Notes: generated by a model from the sequence alone, not told the origin. A stretch of 64,000 bases of DNA from Elusimicrobiota bacterium (GCA_016721625.1 JADKHR010000001.1:2356001-2420000), one strand, 5' to 3'; shown: positions 52,045-60,352, counted from the first letter of the stretch. Program-made: numbers and translations.

Positions 52045-53371
52045 TTTCGATCTCGCCCACGCCCTTTTGTTCTGGGGGACCGTGCCGGTCCTCTGGGGGT
52101 GCATCCTTTTCAGCGACGCCCGCTGTTTTTTCTTTGGCGGCATCTTCGGCGTCCTCGCGGTCCTTCATTCAGCCACGGGCCTGGGGGGCGCCGTGGACCT
52201 GGCGCTCCACTTGGGGACCTATGGTTTGGCGGTCATGGTTCCGCTCTATTTCCGTCGGTCGCAGAGCGCCCTCGAGCGGGATTTTACCCGGCGGCGTTCC
52301 GCCCTCCAGGAACAAAAAACCAAGGTCCTCCATAAACACGAATCGGTTCTGCGGGAAAAGGCCGACCGACAGGAAAACCTCGAAGCGCTTCAAAACCGCT
52401 TCGCCCTGGTGCAGGTCATGGCCACGAAACTTGAGGCCGGCGAGATTTTGCAAACCCTGGGCCACATGTGGAAGAAGCGCGCGGGGGTGAAAGGGGCCTT
52501 GATCCTTCGACGGCAATTGAACGGAAATTGGGGCACCGCTTTTACCGACGGACACTTCAACGCCCAAGACTGGGTGCGGGTTCTGGCCTCGCACCCTTCC
52601 CTCGGCCGGTCCCGGAACATCCGGCGCTATGCCGCCTCCGGCAAACAACTGACGCTTCCAGGCCAGCCTTTCGGTTCCACCTGTCTCCTCGTTCCCTTTA
52701 CCTGGGACAAAGACATTTTGGCCATGGGCATTCTGGAGGTGGATCCCAACGGCCTGGAGGAAAGTAGCGAGGGGTTCAATATCGAGCGGAAACTTGTTTC
52801 CATCGGCCTGCGCCGCGCGGACCTCTACGATTTAATGACCGAGCGCAGCCGTTTCGACGCCCTGACCGGGGCCTTTCTTCGTCGGAGCATGACGGAACGG
52901 CTCGAGGACGGGCTGAGGAAATCGCACCGTTACACGACCCCCCTCTTTTTCGCCCTCATGGACATTGACAGTTTCAAGACGCTGAACGATCGCTGGGGCC
53001 ATCTGGTGGGGGACAAAGTCCTCATCCATCTCGCCCAGGCGGTTCGCCGCCTGGCTCATCCGGGCATCACCTTGGGTCGTTTTGGGGGAGACGAGTTTGC
53101 TTTAATCTTGGAGATGGAAACCGTGACCGAAGTGTTCGCCTGGTTCGAGCGTCTCCGGCAGGGCGTGGCGGAAACGCCCCTCCGGGACCGTGAAGCCATT
53201 ATCCGTTACACGGTCAGCGCCGGGATCAGCGCTTATCTGCCGGAACGGCCGCCGCTGTCCGAGCTGATGGCCCAGGCGGACCATGCCCTCTATCAGGCCA
53301 AACGCGCAGGGCGGGACCGGGTGATGCTGTGGCGCGCGCCGGGCACCACGGCGCCTGCGTCCAGGAAATAG
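52034..53371 (+). CDS. Second membrane-anchored GGDEF protein, no I-site
   Basis: The 445-residue paralogue has three or more N-terminal helices, a coiled-coil (ALQEQKTKVLHKHESVLREK), a GAF-like region and a GGDEF domain (RSRFDALTGAFLRRSMTERLED) with intact GRFGGDEFALIL. The RxxD I-site is not present at the expected place (HPGI). It is therefore a probable unregulated or differently regulated cyclase. The start overlaps the upstream partner, so the two are co-translated and may form heterodimers. Confidence 0.9.
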   Translation: MRIDFDLAHALLFWGTVPVLWGCILFSDARCFFFGGIFGVLAVLHSATGLGGAVDLALHLGTYGLAVMVPLYFRRSQSALERDFTRRRSALQEQKTKVLHKHESVLREKADRQENLEALQNRFALVQVMATKLEAGEILQTLGHMWKKRAGVKGALILRRQLNGNWGTAFTDGHFNAQDWVRVLASHPSLGRSRNIRRYAASGKQLTLPGQPFGSTCLLVPFTWDKDILAMGILEVDPNGLEESSEGFNIERKLVSIGLRRADLYDLMTERSRFDALTGAFLRRSMTERLEDGLRKSHRYTTPLFFALMDIDSFKTLNDRWGHLVGDKVLIHLAQAVRRLAHPGITLGRFGGDEFALILEMETVTEVFAWFERLRQGVAETPLRDREAIIRYTVSAGISAYLPERPPLSELMAQADHALYQAKRAGRDRVMLWRAPGTTAPASRK

Positions 53372-53374
53372 CCC

Positions 53375-54487
53375 ATGGCCCGACTCTCCCTGCAAAATGT
53401 TTCCAAGTGGTACGGCCTGGTGCCCGGGGTCCAGAACATTTCCTTCGATGTGGAAGACCGGGAGCTTTTCGTCATGGTAGGGCCCTCCGGGTGTGGAAAA
53501 ACGACACTGCTTCGGCTGATCGCAGGGTTGGATGACGTCACCGAAGGTAAGATTTTTATCGACAAACGGGTCGTCAACCATGACCCGCCCAAGGCGCGGA
53601 ACGTCTCCATGGTGTTCCAAAACTATGCCCTCTACCCCCACATGACGGTGATGGACAACATGTCCTTCGGTTTGAGGATGCGCGGCTATTCTGACGAGGA
53701 AATTCAGGCGCGGGTGCGCCAGGCGGCCGAGATGTTGGATTTGGTGGCTCTTTTGAACCGCAAACCGAGCGAGATTTCGGGCGGTCAACGCCAGCGGGTG
53801 GCGGTGGGGCGCGCCATCGTCCGGAAGCCGAAAGTGTTTTTGTTCGACGAGCCGTTTTCGAACCTCGACGCGAAGCTCCGGGGAGAAACGCGGGGGGAAC
53901 TCATCCGGCTTCATCAGCGCCTGCAGACCACCATGATTTACGTGACCCACGACCAGGTGGAGGCCATGACGCTCGGGGATCGCATCGCCGTTTTAAAAGA
54001 CGGCGCGGGCCAGCAGATTGGAAAACCCATCGATCTATACCGCCGCCCCAAAAACCGGTTTGTGGCCGAGTTCATCGGAAGCCCTCCCATGAACTTCTTT
54101 AACGTGACTGTTCTGGACCGCGGCGACAGCGTCTGGCTGGATCAAGGCCACTTCCAATTGAAACTGCCGCCTCGGTATCGGCGAACCGGTTTTTTAAAAG
54201 ACGGCCTGGAAATCCTTTTGGGCGTTCGCCCCGAGGATATTCATGACCGGCTTTTTCAAACCGGCGCTGTAACCGAGGGGAACACGGTGATCGCCATGGT
54301 CCAATTGGTGGAACCCGTGGGCGCCGAAACCCACGTTCACCTGGACGCGGGGGGAACGCGTTTCATCGCCCGGGTTCATCCCGACAATCCTCTGGAGATG
54401 AACCAGCCCATGGAACTGGTCTTCGACTTGGACAAAATCCACTTGTTCTCCCGCAACGGAAAAGAACGTTTTTCCCTGGAAGCCTAA
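53375..54487 (+). CDS. MalK/UgpC-type sugar ABC transporter ATPase (orphan)
   Basis: The 370-residue protein has Walker A VGPSGCGKTTLLRLIAG, Q-loop VFQNYALYPHMT, signature EISGGQRQRVAVGRAIV, Walker B VFLFDEPFSNLDAKLR and the switch His in TMIYVTHDQVEAM. A C-terminal TOBE/OB regulatory domain follows. No permease or binding protein gene is near, so it may serve several transporters, as MsiK does in actinomycetes. It starts 4 bases after the second GGDEF gene. Confidence 0.92.
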   Translation: MARLSLQNVSKWYGLVPGVQNISFDVEDRELFVMVGPSGCGKTTLLRLIAGLDDVTEGKIFIDKRVVNHDPPKARNVSMVFQNYALYPHMTVMDNMSFGLRMRGYSDEEIQARVRQAAEMLDLVALLNRKPSEISGGQRQRVAVGRAIVRKPKVFLFDEPFSNLDAKLRGETRGELIRLHQRLQTTMIYVTHDQVEAMTLGDRIAVLKDGAGQQIGKPIDLYRRPKNRFVAEFIGSPPMNFFNVTVLDRGDSVWLDQGHFQLKLPPRYRRTGFLKDGLEILLGVRPEDIHDRLFQTGAVTEGNTVIAMVQLVEPVGAETHVHLDAGGTRFIARVHPDNPLEMNQPMELVFDLDKIHLFSRNGKERFSLEA

Positions 54488-54591
54488 CCCGACGTCCCGT
54501 CGCCCAATCGATCGTTGTGGGACCCACCTTGCGTTGAATTTAATTTAAGACGGTTCGTTGGCTGGGGGGAGAGGCGGAGGATTTACAAATC

Positions 54592-55001
54592 TGCCGGAGG
54601 GGGGACTTCCCTCTCCCCCGCGCCTTCGGCGCTCCGCCGAGGGCCGGCCACTCGCCCTTCATCCGCCATTCATGGCGGCGGGCGGTGGCTTCAGCCCCCT
54701 CCTTTATCAGGAAGGATCTACAAATCTGCCGGAGGACTTCCCTCTCCCCGCGCCTTCGGCGCTCCGCCGAGGGCCGGCCACTCGCCCTTCATCCGCCATT
54801 CATGGCGGCGGGCGAGTTGGCTTCAAGCCCCCCCTCCTTTATCAGGAAGGATCTACAAATCTGCCGGAGGGGGGACTTCCCTCTCCCCCGCGCCTTCGGC
54901 GCTCCGCCGAGGGCCGGCCACTCGCCCTTCATCCGCCATTCATGGCGGCGGGCGAGTTGGCTTCAAGCCCCCCCTCCTTTATCAGGAAGGATCTACAAAT
55001 C
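54592..55001 (-). repeat. Tandem array of tRNA-Leu 3'-end repeats
   Basis: Read in the tRNA direction, the 3' end of tRNA-Leu is followed by GATTTGTAGATCC and a spacer, and then the tRNA end again, three times. On the + strand the copies of the TGCCGGAGG-GGGG-ACTT tRNA end begin at 54592, 54727 (a 4-base shorter form) and 54862; the real tRNA end begins at 55002. Periods are 135, 135 and 140 bp. Units are nearly identical and contain hairpins (CCGCCAT/ATGGCGG, GCGCC/GGCGC). Apparent ORFs across the array are open in all three frames and are not genes. Confidence 0.9.
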
Positions 55002-55087
55002 TGCCGGAGGGGGGACTTGAACCCCCACGCCGCATAAGCGGCTTGAGATTTTGAGTCTCACGCGTCTGCCGATTTCGCCACCCCGGC
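55002..55087 (-). tRNA. tRNA-Leu (anticodon CAA)
   Basis: This is an 86-nt class II tRNA on the minus strand. The acceptor stem GCCGGGG pairs with CTCCGGC (one G-U), and the anticodon stem TGAGA/TCTCA holds the loop CTCAAAA (anticodon CAA). A long variable arm GCCGCTTATGCGGC, the T-loop TTCAAGT and discriminator A follow. CCA is not encoded. It is transcribed from the consensus promoter at 55098-55126 straight into the tandem repeat array. Confidence 0.95.
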
Positions 55088-55097
55088 CTGAGGGTGT

Positions 55098-55126
55098 ATT
55101 ATCTTTTTTCCGTCGATGAATGTCAA
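55098..55126 (-). promoter_or_regulatory. Consensus promoter for tRNA-Leu
   Basis: On the minus strand TTGACA (complement of 55121-55126), a 17-base spacer and GATAAT (complement of 55098-55103). The predicted start lies only a few bases before the mature tRNA 5' end. Confidence 0.8.
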
Positions 55127-55152
55127 CATGGGTGGCCGGGCGTTTTTCGGGC

Positions 55153-55181
55153 TTGGAGCGGGGCTCTGGGTCGGGTACAAT
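55153..55181 (+). promoter_or_regulatory. Promoter for radC, giving a near-leaderless message
   Basis: TTGGAG (55153-55158), 17-base spacer and TACAAT (55176-55181). The predicted start near 55188 is 2 bases before the radC GTG at 55190, and no SD is present. It is divergent from the tRNA-Leu promoter. Confidence 0.5.
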
Positions 55182-55189
55182 TAATCACC

Positions 55190-55870
55190 GTGGACGACAC
55201 TCCCGACTATGCCGAACATCGGAAACGCCTTCGCCACCGGTGGGACACCGCGGGGGGGAAGGGGTTCGCGGATTACGACCTCTTGGAACTCTTGTTGACC
55301 TACGCCATCCCCCGCCGGGACACCAAGCCCCTGGCCAAACGGTTCATGGAAAAGTTCGGGTCCTTTAAAGCGGTGCTGGACGCGTCGCCGGAACAGTTGT
55401 CGGCGGTGGAAGGCGCGGGGGCGGCGACGGGTTCCTTTGTCGGGCTCCTGCGGGGGGCCATGGAACGCTATTTTGAGACGCAAGCCCGGCAATCGGACCT
55501 GCTTAATTCCCCGGAGGCGGTGCTGGCCTATTGCCGTGCGTCCTTGGAGGGGCTCCGGAACGAGGTTTTTGACGTGGTTTATCTCTCGACAAAAAACCGC
55601 GTGATCGGCAAAGATCGTTTGACGGAAGGGACCATCGACCAGGCGGCGGTTTATCCACGCCGGGTGGTGGCGGGAGCCCTGGCGGCCAACGCGGCGGGTT
55701 TGATTTTTGTTCACAACCATCCCTCGGGCGATCCGACCCCTTCCCCGGAGGACAAGCGGTTGACGACGCTCCTTTCCCAGGCGGCCCAAACGGTGGGCAT
55801 CCCCGTTCTCGATCACATCATTGTCGGCAACGGACGACATTACAGTTTTCGCGATCGAGGGCTCCTATGA
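55190..55870 (+). CDS. radC: RadC-family (JAB/MPN) protein
   Basis: The 226-residue protein has the N-terminal helix-hairpin-helix part ELLLTYAIPRRDTKPLAKRFM and the JAB metalloprotease-like domain with H-x-H-x(7)-S...D (FVHNHPSGDPTPSPEDKRLT). The cellular role of RadC is unsettled; the original recombination phenotype was misassigned. The GTG at 55190 is chosen because family similarity starts right after it and a promoter lies directly upstream. It overlaps the next gene by 4 bases (ATGA). Confidence 0.93.
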   Translation: MDDTPDYAEHRKRLRHRWDTAGGKGFADYDLLELLLTYAIPRRDTKPLAKRFMEKFGSFKAVLDASPEQLSAVEGAGAATGSFVGLLRGAMERYFETQARQSDLLNSPEAVLAYCRASLEGLRNEVFDVVYLSTKNRVIGKDRLTEGTIDQAAVYPRRVVAGALAANAAGLIFVHNHPSGDPTPSPEDKRLTTLLSQAAQTVGIPVLDHIIVGNGRHYSFRDRGLL

Positions 55871-56268
55871 AGATATGGCGGTGGGCCTCCCGGTGGGGCC
55901 CAGTGGCGGCGTGGGCCGGGCTCATCTTTTTCCTCTCGTCGATCCCCGATACCCGGACGGGAGGCGGATCGGAACTTCCGGAACTCATGTTTCGAAAGGC
56001 GGCCCATCTGACCGAATACGGGATTTTGGCGTTCCTTCTGGCGCGGGCCCTGTCCGGGCGCGGGTGGAGCCCCCGGAGGATTTTCGCGACGGGTCTTTTA
56101 TTCTGCGTTCTTTTTGCGGCGTCTGATGAGATCCATCAATCCTTCGTGCCGGGTCGGTTCGGAAAAGTCCGGGACGTGGCGCTGGATAGCTTGGGCGCGG
56201 CCCTGGTTTTGAGTTTGGACGCCCGTCGGAAAGAATCGGCTCTTTTCCGACGGGAGACTGTGGTATAA
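55867..56268 (+). CDS. VanZ-like membrane protein
   Basis: The 133-residue protein has about four helices and the VanZ signatures IFFLSSIPDT, FRKAAHLTEYGILAF (conserved H...E) and SDEIHQSFVPGRFGKVRDVALDSLGA. VanZ itself gives low-level teicoplanin resistance, but most relatives have no known role. Start ATG lies within the radC stop. Confidence 0.85.
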   Translation: MKIWRWASRWGPVAAWAGLIFFLSSIPDTRTGGGSELPELMFRKAAHLTEYGILAFLLARALSGRGWSPRRIFATGLLFCVLFAASDEIHQSFVPGRFGKVRDVALDSLGAALVLSLDARRKESALFRRETVV

Positions 56269-56278
56269 TACTCCCGCT

Positions 56279-56992
56279 ATGGCGTCCGAACCAGATTATT
56301 TTGATGGGATCCGCTTCGATCGAGAGTGGGAGGAGGAGGACTGGGAGCGGTTCTTCGACGCCCAGGACCGCCTTTCTTCCGATCTCCGGCGCAAGGTCGG
56401 GTCTCCCCCGGAACGGCCCTCCGCCGATCCAGCGCTCACCTTCCGCGGCGTTCTGCGCCAGTTCGGCATGGACCCGGACAACCCCGAGGCGTCTCCCCGT
56501 CCCTTCGCCCTGGACCAGGTGGTGGGTCCCGACGGAGCCGTGGGCCTGCCCTTTTGGCATCCGGGGGCTGACCACGAACGTTTGCCTCTCTACCTGCAAG
56601 CCGCCGAATTTCACCGCCAGTCAGCGGAATTCGTTGAAATCCGTTTCGCCAAAATGCTCGCCAAAACCTACAAGAGCGCCTCCTACCGGCAATTCCAAAA
56701 GGTCCTGCCGGAAATCGAAGATCGGGCCCGGGCCATCCCCCGCCTGATCGCCCTCGGGCACCGCGTGGGCTACGACCCGTTCGGAGCCAAGGGCAACATC
56801 GTCCGTTGCCGTCGGGCGCTGGAACATGCGGAATCCTGTGTCAGTCTCCTCTCCCGCCTTCCCCGCCGCCACATGGACCGCGACCTTTACCAACGGTTCT
56901 TCGCCGATGGCATCCGTCTCCGGAATGGGCTTTTGGATTGGATCCTTTTGCTTCGGACCCGGTTCGCGGCCCGTTCGAACCGGCGCCCATGA
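56279..56992 (+). CDS. Conserved-looking protein of unknown function
   Basis: The 237-residue soluble protein has an acidic N-terminus (FDREWEEEDWERFFDAQDRL), a His/Pro middle (LPFWHPGADHERLPLY) and a basic helical C-terminus with repeated Arg (IEDRARAIPRLIALGHRVGYDPFGAKG). No signal or membrane segment is seen and I recognise no family. A TATAAT box at 56264-56269 lies 9 bases before the ATG without a clear -35 or SD. It overlaps rmuC by 4 bases, so co-expression with rmuC is likely. Confidence 0.75.
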   Translation: MASEPDYFDGIRFDREWEEEDWERFFDAQDRLSSDLRRKVGSPPERPSADPALTFRGVLRQFGMDPDNPEASPRPFALDQVVGPDGAVGLPFWHPGADHERLPLYLQAAEFHRQSAEFVEIRFAKMLAKTYKSASYRQFQKVLPEIEDRARAIPRLIALGHRVGYDPFGAKGNIVRCRRALEHAESCVSLLSRLPRRHMDRDLYQRFFADGIRLRNGLLDWILLLRTRFAARSNRRP

Positions 56993-58091
56993 GTTCCGGG
57001 ATGGTGGTGGCCGTGGGGGTTTTGGCCATCGTGGCCGTCCTGGCGTTGGTCCTGGCTCTGCGCGCCCGCCCCGGGAGCGATCTGGTCCTTCTCCAACAGC
57101 AGATCGAAGCCCTGCGGCGCCAGTCGGCCGATTCCGCCCAAAGCCAAACCCAGCTCGTGACGGACCGCCTCCTACGGTTGAGCGCGGACGTCAACCGTCA
57201 GTTGGAAACGGTGGGCCAGCGGGTCCAGGAAAGCCAAAAATCGGTGGGGATCGGCTGGAGAGCGCTACCCGCGTGGTGGGCGAGGTCCAAAAAAGTTTGG
57301 GCGCCTTGGGCCAGGCGTCCGAGAGAATATTTGAGATCGGCAAGGACATTTCGAGCCTTCAGGACATTTTAAAGGCGCCCAAACTGCGGGGCGGGCTAGG
57401 GGAGTTCTTTCTGGCCGATCTCTTGGCCCAAATCCTGCCGGCGCAAAACGTGGAGCTTCAACACACCTTCAAAACGCGGGACACCGTGGACGCGGTGATC
57501 CGCTTGGGCGGACGGCTGGTTCCGGTGGACGCCAAATTTCCGCTGGAGAACTTCCGGAAGATGTTAGCGACGGTTTCTGAAGAAGAGCGGCGCTCCCTGC
57601 GGAAAAAGTTCGCCGTGGACATGAGGAAGCATGTGGACGCCGTGGCCTCCAAATACATCCTGCCGGACGAAGGCACCTTCGATTTCGCCCTGCTCTACAT
57701 TCCGGCGGAGAACGTCTACTACGAATGCATCGTCAAAGACGATCCGGAGGAAAGCGCCCTCGTGGAATACGCCCTGCGCCGACGGGTAGTGCCCGTGTCC
57801 CCGGGAAGTTTTTATGCCTATTTGCAGGTGATCGCGCTGGGCTTGCGGGGATTTCAAATCGAAGAAAACGCCCGGCGCATCATGGAGGATCTGGGCCGAC
57901 TGCGGGAGGATTTCGGGCGTTTCGCCGAAGAGTTCGATCTGGTGGGCCGCCACCTCTCGAACGCGAAAACCAAACACGACGACGCCGGCCGCCGACTGGA
58001 ACGCTTCGAAGATAAACTCTCCACCATCGCCAACACCGCGCCCCCGCTCCTGCCTCCCGCCGAAACGCCCGCTCTCACCTCCCGTCCCTGA
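56989..58091 (+). CDS. rmuC: RmuC-like nuclease/recombination-limiting protein, reading frame interrupted
   Basis: An N-terminal membrane anchor (MVVAVGVLAIVAVLALVLAL) and coiled-coil are in the first frame. The rest, including GALGQASERIFEIGKDISSLQDILKAPKLRGGLGEFFL, LVPVDAKFPLENFRK and FALLYIPAENVYYECI, is in another. The G run at 57246-57249 has four G; five restore SVGDRLESATRVVGE and about 367 residues. RmuC limits recombination at inverted repeats and has a PD-(D/E)XK-type nuclease core (VDAKFP). Confidence 0.85.
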
Positions 58092-58132
58092 TCAGGAGCG
58101 GGACGCCGCCCCCCTTCCTTTCTAGGGGACGT

Positions 58133-58450
58133 TTAGACCTTGAAGGAGTCGCCGCAGGAACAGGTGGCGGAAGCGTTGGGGTTTTTGAACGTGAATCGGC
58201 GGGAAAAGACGGAATCTTCGTAGTCGAGGGTGGTTCCAGCCAGGAAAAGCAGACTTTTTTTGTCGACGTAGACGGACAGGCCGTCCAGGTCGACCCGGTG
58301 GTCATCGGCGGGGGCGGGACCCGCCCAGGGTTCCAGATGGTAACTGAATCCGGAACAGCCTCCCGGGGTAACCTTGACCCGGAGGGCGCGGGCCCCCGAG
58401 GGGACCCCGGCCAACAGAACGTTGGCGCGGGCCACGGCCCGTTCGGTCAC
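58133..58450 (-). CDS. IscA/ErpA-like iron-sulfur assembly protein, copy 2
   Basis: From the GTG at 58450 the 105-residue product has the A-type carrier pattern VKVTPGGCSGFSYHL plus the C-terminal CSCGDSF, giving three conserved Cys. The frame is open further upstream but that part overlaps the other IscA gene and has no family similarity. It lies 19 bases behind copy 1 in the same direction. It may pass Fe-S clusters to apoproteins. Confidence 0.85.
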   Translation of the reverse strand: MTERAVARANVLLAGVPSGARALRVKVTPGGCSGFSYHLEPWAGPAPADDHRVDLDGLSVYVDKKSLLFLAGTTLDYEDSVFSRRFTFKNPNASATCSCGDSFKV

Positions 58451-58469
58451 GTCGAAAAGACCGCGGGAT

Positions 58470-58793
58470 TTAGGCGTTGAAAGATTTTCCGCAACCACAG
58501 GAACTCTTGGCGTTGGGATTCGAAATGGCGAACCCGCCGCCGGCGAAATCCTCTTTGTAGTCAATCACGGAACCCGCCAGTAGAGAGGCGGTTTGGGGAT
58601 CCACCAAAACCTTCAAACCGGCTTGATCCAGCTCCGCGTCCCCGTCTTTTCTCTGGTCAAAGGAGAACCCGTATTGGTAGCTGGAACAGCCGCCTTTCTC
58701 CACCAGCACCCGGAGGGATTTTCCCGCCAGGGACGGGTCTCCCGCAACGATTTCCTTCACTTTTTGAGCGGCGCCTTCGGTGAGAGTCACCAT
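58470..58793 (-). CDS. IscA/ErpA-like iron-sulfur assembly protein, copy 1
   Basis: The 107-residue protein starts MVTLTEGAAQKVKEIVAGD, carries LRVLVEKGGCSSYQYGFSFD and ends SSCGCGKSF, the three-Cys signature of A-type carriers. SD AGGAGG lies just upstream. It is transcribed divergently from def from a promoter sharing the -35 region. No IscS, IscU or Suf genes are nearby. Confidence 0.92.
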   Translation of the reverse strand: MVTLTEGAAQKVKEIVAGDPSLAGKSLRVLVEKGGCSSYQYGFSFDQRKDGDAELDQAGLKVLVDPQTASLLAGSVIDYKEDFAGGGFAISNPNAKSSCGCGKSFNA

Positions 58794-58818
58794 ATCAACC
58801 TCCTAAGGATATAACAAT

Positions 58819-58869
58819 AGATTACAAAAAGTGTCATATATTGTCAATCCCGTCGGTGACATGTATAAT
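58819..58869. promoter_or_regulatory. Overlapping divergent promoters for iscA-like genes and def
   Basis: Plus strand: TTGTCA (58841-58846), 17 bases, TATAAT (58864-58869), reading into def. Minus strand: TTGACA (complement of 58842-58847), 17 bases, TAATCT (complement of 58819-58824), reading into the IscA-like genes. The two -35 boxes overlap by five bases, so polymerase binding should be mutually exclusive. Confidence 0.7.
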
Positions 58870-58878
58870 GGAGGGGCC

Positions 58879-59415
58879 ATGAACGAGCCCATTCCGAAAA
58901 GTCTCCCCGCTCTTCTGCCGATCCGCAAATACGGCGATCCCGTTTTGGTGCGGAAAGCCAAACCCATCCAGCGGATCGACGAGTCGGTCCTTCGTTTGAT
59001 CCCGGTGATGTTCAACACCATGTACGCCGAGCCCGGCATCGGGCTGGCGGCGCCCCAGGTGGGGGTGTCTTTACGCCTCATGGTGGTGGACGTGGCGCCG
59101 GAGGGGAAAAGCCAGCCCCTGGCTCTGATCAATCCCAAGATCGACGAGCGGAAAGGCCGCATCCAATCGGAGGAAGGGTGTCTTTCGTTTCCCGGTATTC
59201 AGGTGACGGTTCCCCGGGCGGCCTGGGTGAAAGTTTCGGCGGTGAACGAAAAGGGCCTCCCGGTCACCATCGAGGCCGATGGACTTCTGTCGCGATGCCT
59301 TCAGCACGAGCTGGATCATTTGAACGGGGTCGTGATGATCGATCTCCTCTCCCTCCCCCGCCGTGTCACCGCCCTCTGGGAAATCCGCAAACGGAAGAAA
59401 GCCGGCCTCTGGTAG
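58879..59415 (+). CDS. def: Peptide deformylase
   Basis: The 178-residue protein has all three PDF motifs: GIGLAAPQVG (residue ~53), EEGCLSFPG (Cys metal ligand) and QHELDHLNG (two His ligands and catalytic Glu). It removes the formyl group from nascent proteins. The ATG lies only 9 bases after a TATAAT box; GGAGGGG between them may be an SD on a very short leader. fmt follows after 7 bases. Confidence 0.97.
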   Translation: MNEPIPKSLPALLPIRKYGDPVLVRKAKPIQRIDESVLRLIPVMFNTMYAEPGIGLAAPQVGVSLRLMVVDVAPEGKSQPLALINPKIDERKGRIQSEEGCLSFPGIQVTVPRAAWVKVSAVNEKGLPVTIEADGLLSRCLQHELDHLNGVVMIDLLSLPRRVTALWEIRKRKKAGLW

Positions 59416-59422
59416 GGCCCCT

Positions 59423-60352
59423 GTGCTGACCACCGTTTTTTTCGGGACGCCTCTCGTGGCCGTGCCTTTTTTAGAGCGGCTGGCCAAAACATCCACCGTT
59501 CTGGGCGTTGTCACCTCTCCGGACCGGCCGGCGGGGCGGGGGTACGGGCTCGCTCCAACCGAGGTCAAGCGCGCGGCCCAGTCGCTGGGTATTCCTGTTC
59601 AACAACCCGAACGGTTGGCGGGCTTCTCGATCGAAGGGGCTTTCGGAAAGAAACCGGACGTGGGGATCGTGGTCGCCTACGGCCACCTGATCCCGCCCTC
59701 TGTTTTCAACGAACCTCGCCAGGGCCTGGTGAACATTCACTTCTCGCTCGTTCCCCAATACAGGGGCGCCGGGCCCATGCAGTGGGTGTTGATCCGGGGA
59801 GAAACCGAAACGGGGGTCTCCCTCTTTCGAATTGAGAAGGGTTTGGACACGGGGCCGGTCTTCCTGCAGGGTCGCCAGACGATCGATCCCGCCGACGATG
59901 CCGTGACCCTGAGAGAAAAATTGGTGGCCCTGGGGCTTGAACTTATGGACAACTTCCTTCGTCAGTTGGAGGAGGGTCCCTGGGCCCCGACGCCCCAGAG
60001 CGGAGCGGTCTCCACGGCGCCGCTTTTGACCAAGGAGGACGGCCGGATCCGCTGGAGCCTCCGATCCGCCGGGGAAATCGTGAACCTGATTCGCGGAACC
60101 TGCGAATGGCCCGGCGCCTACGGCGTGTTGAAGGGGCAACGGATGAAAATACGGCGGGCGGAGTCCTGTCCCGGGGGGGCGGGCGCCCCGGGAGAGATCA
60201 TCGCCGTCGAGAAAGACCGCGGTTTTTTGGTAAAATGTGCGTCGGACAGCCTTCTCGTTCGGAGCCTTCAGCCGGAGGGGAAAAAAGAGATGGACGCGCC
60301 CCGTTTTTGGAACGGAGCCCGCCTTTCGGTGGGCGACCGGTTTGAAGAATAA
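59423..60352 (+). CDS. fmt: Methionyl-tRNA formyltransferase
   Basis: The 309-residue protein starts at a GTG (TVFFGTPLVAVPFLERL). It has the formyl-THF site VNIHFSLVPQYRGAGPMQWV with catalytic Asn/His, the Asp of EKGLDTGPVFLQ and a C-terminal tRNA-binding OB domain. It formylates initiator Met-tRNA and forms the natural pair with def. Confidence 0.96.
   Translation: MLTTVFFGTPLVAVPFLERLAKTSTVLGVVTSPDRPAGRGYGLAPTEVKRAAQSLGIPVQQPERLAGFSIEGAFGKKPDVGIVVAYGHLIPPSVFNEPRQGLVNIHFSLVPQYRGAGPMQWVLIRGETETGVSLFRIEKGLDTGPVFLQGRQTIDPADDAVTLREKLVALGLELMDNFLRQLEEGPWAPTPQSGAVSTAPLLTKEDGRIRWSLRSAGEIVNLIRGTCEWPGAYGVLKGQRMKIRRAESCPGGAGAPGEIIAVEKDRGFLVKCASDSLLVRSLQPEGKKEMDAPRFWNGARLSVGDRFEE

Noticed and set aside
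54592..55001. CRISPR array
   Set aside because: The repeated units are 135-140 bp and nearly identical throughout, including the would-be spacers, and no cas gene is near; the repeat contains a tRNA 3' end.
54515..55054. Long plus-strand ORFs in all three frames across the tRNA-Leu repeat array
   Set aside because: They run into antisense tRNA, repeat the same peptide by frame shift between units, and have no SD or family similarity; they are artefacts of a GC-rich tandem repeat.
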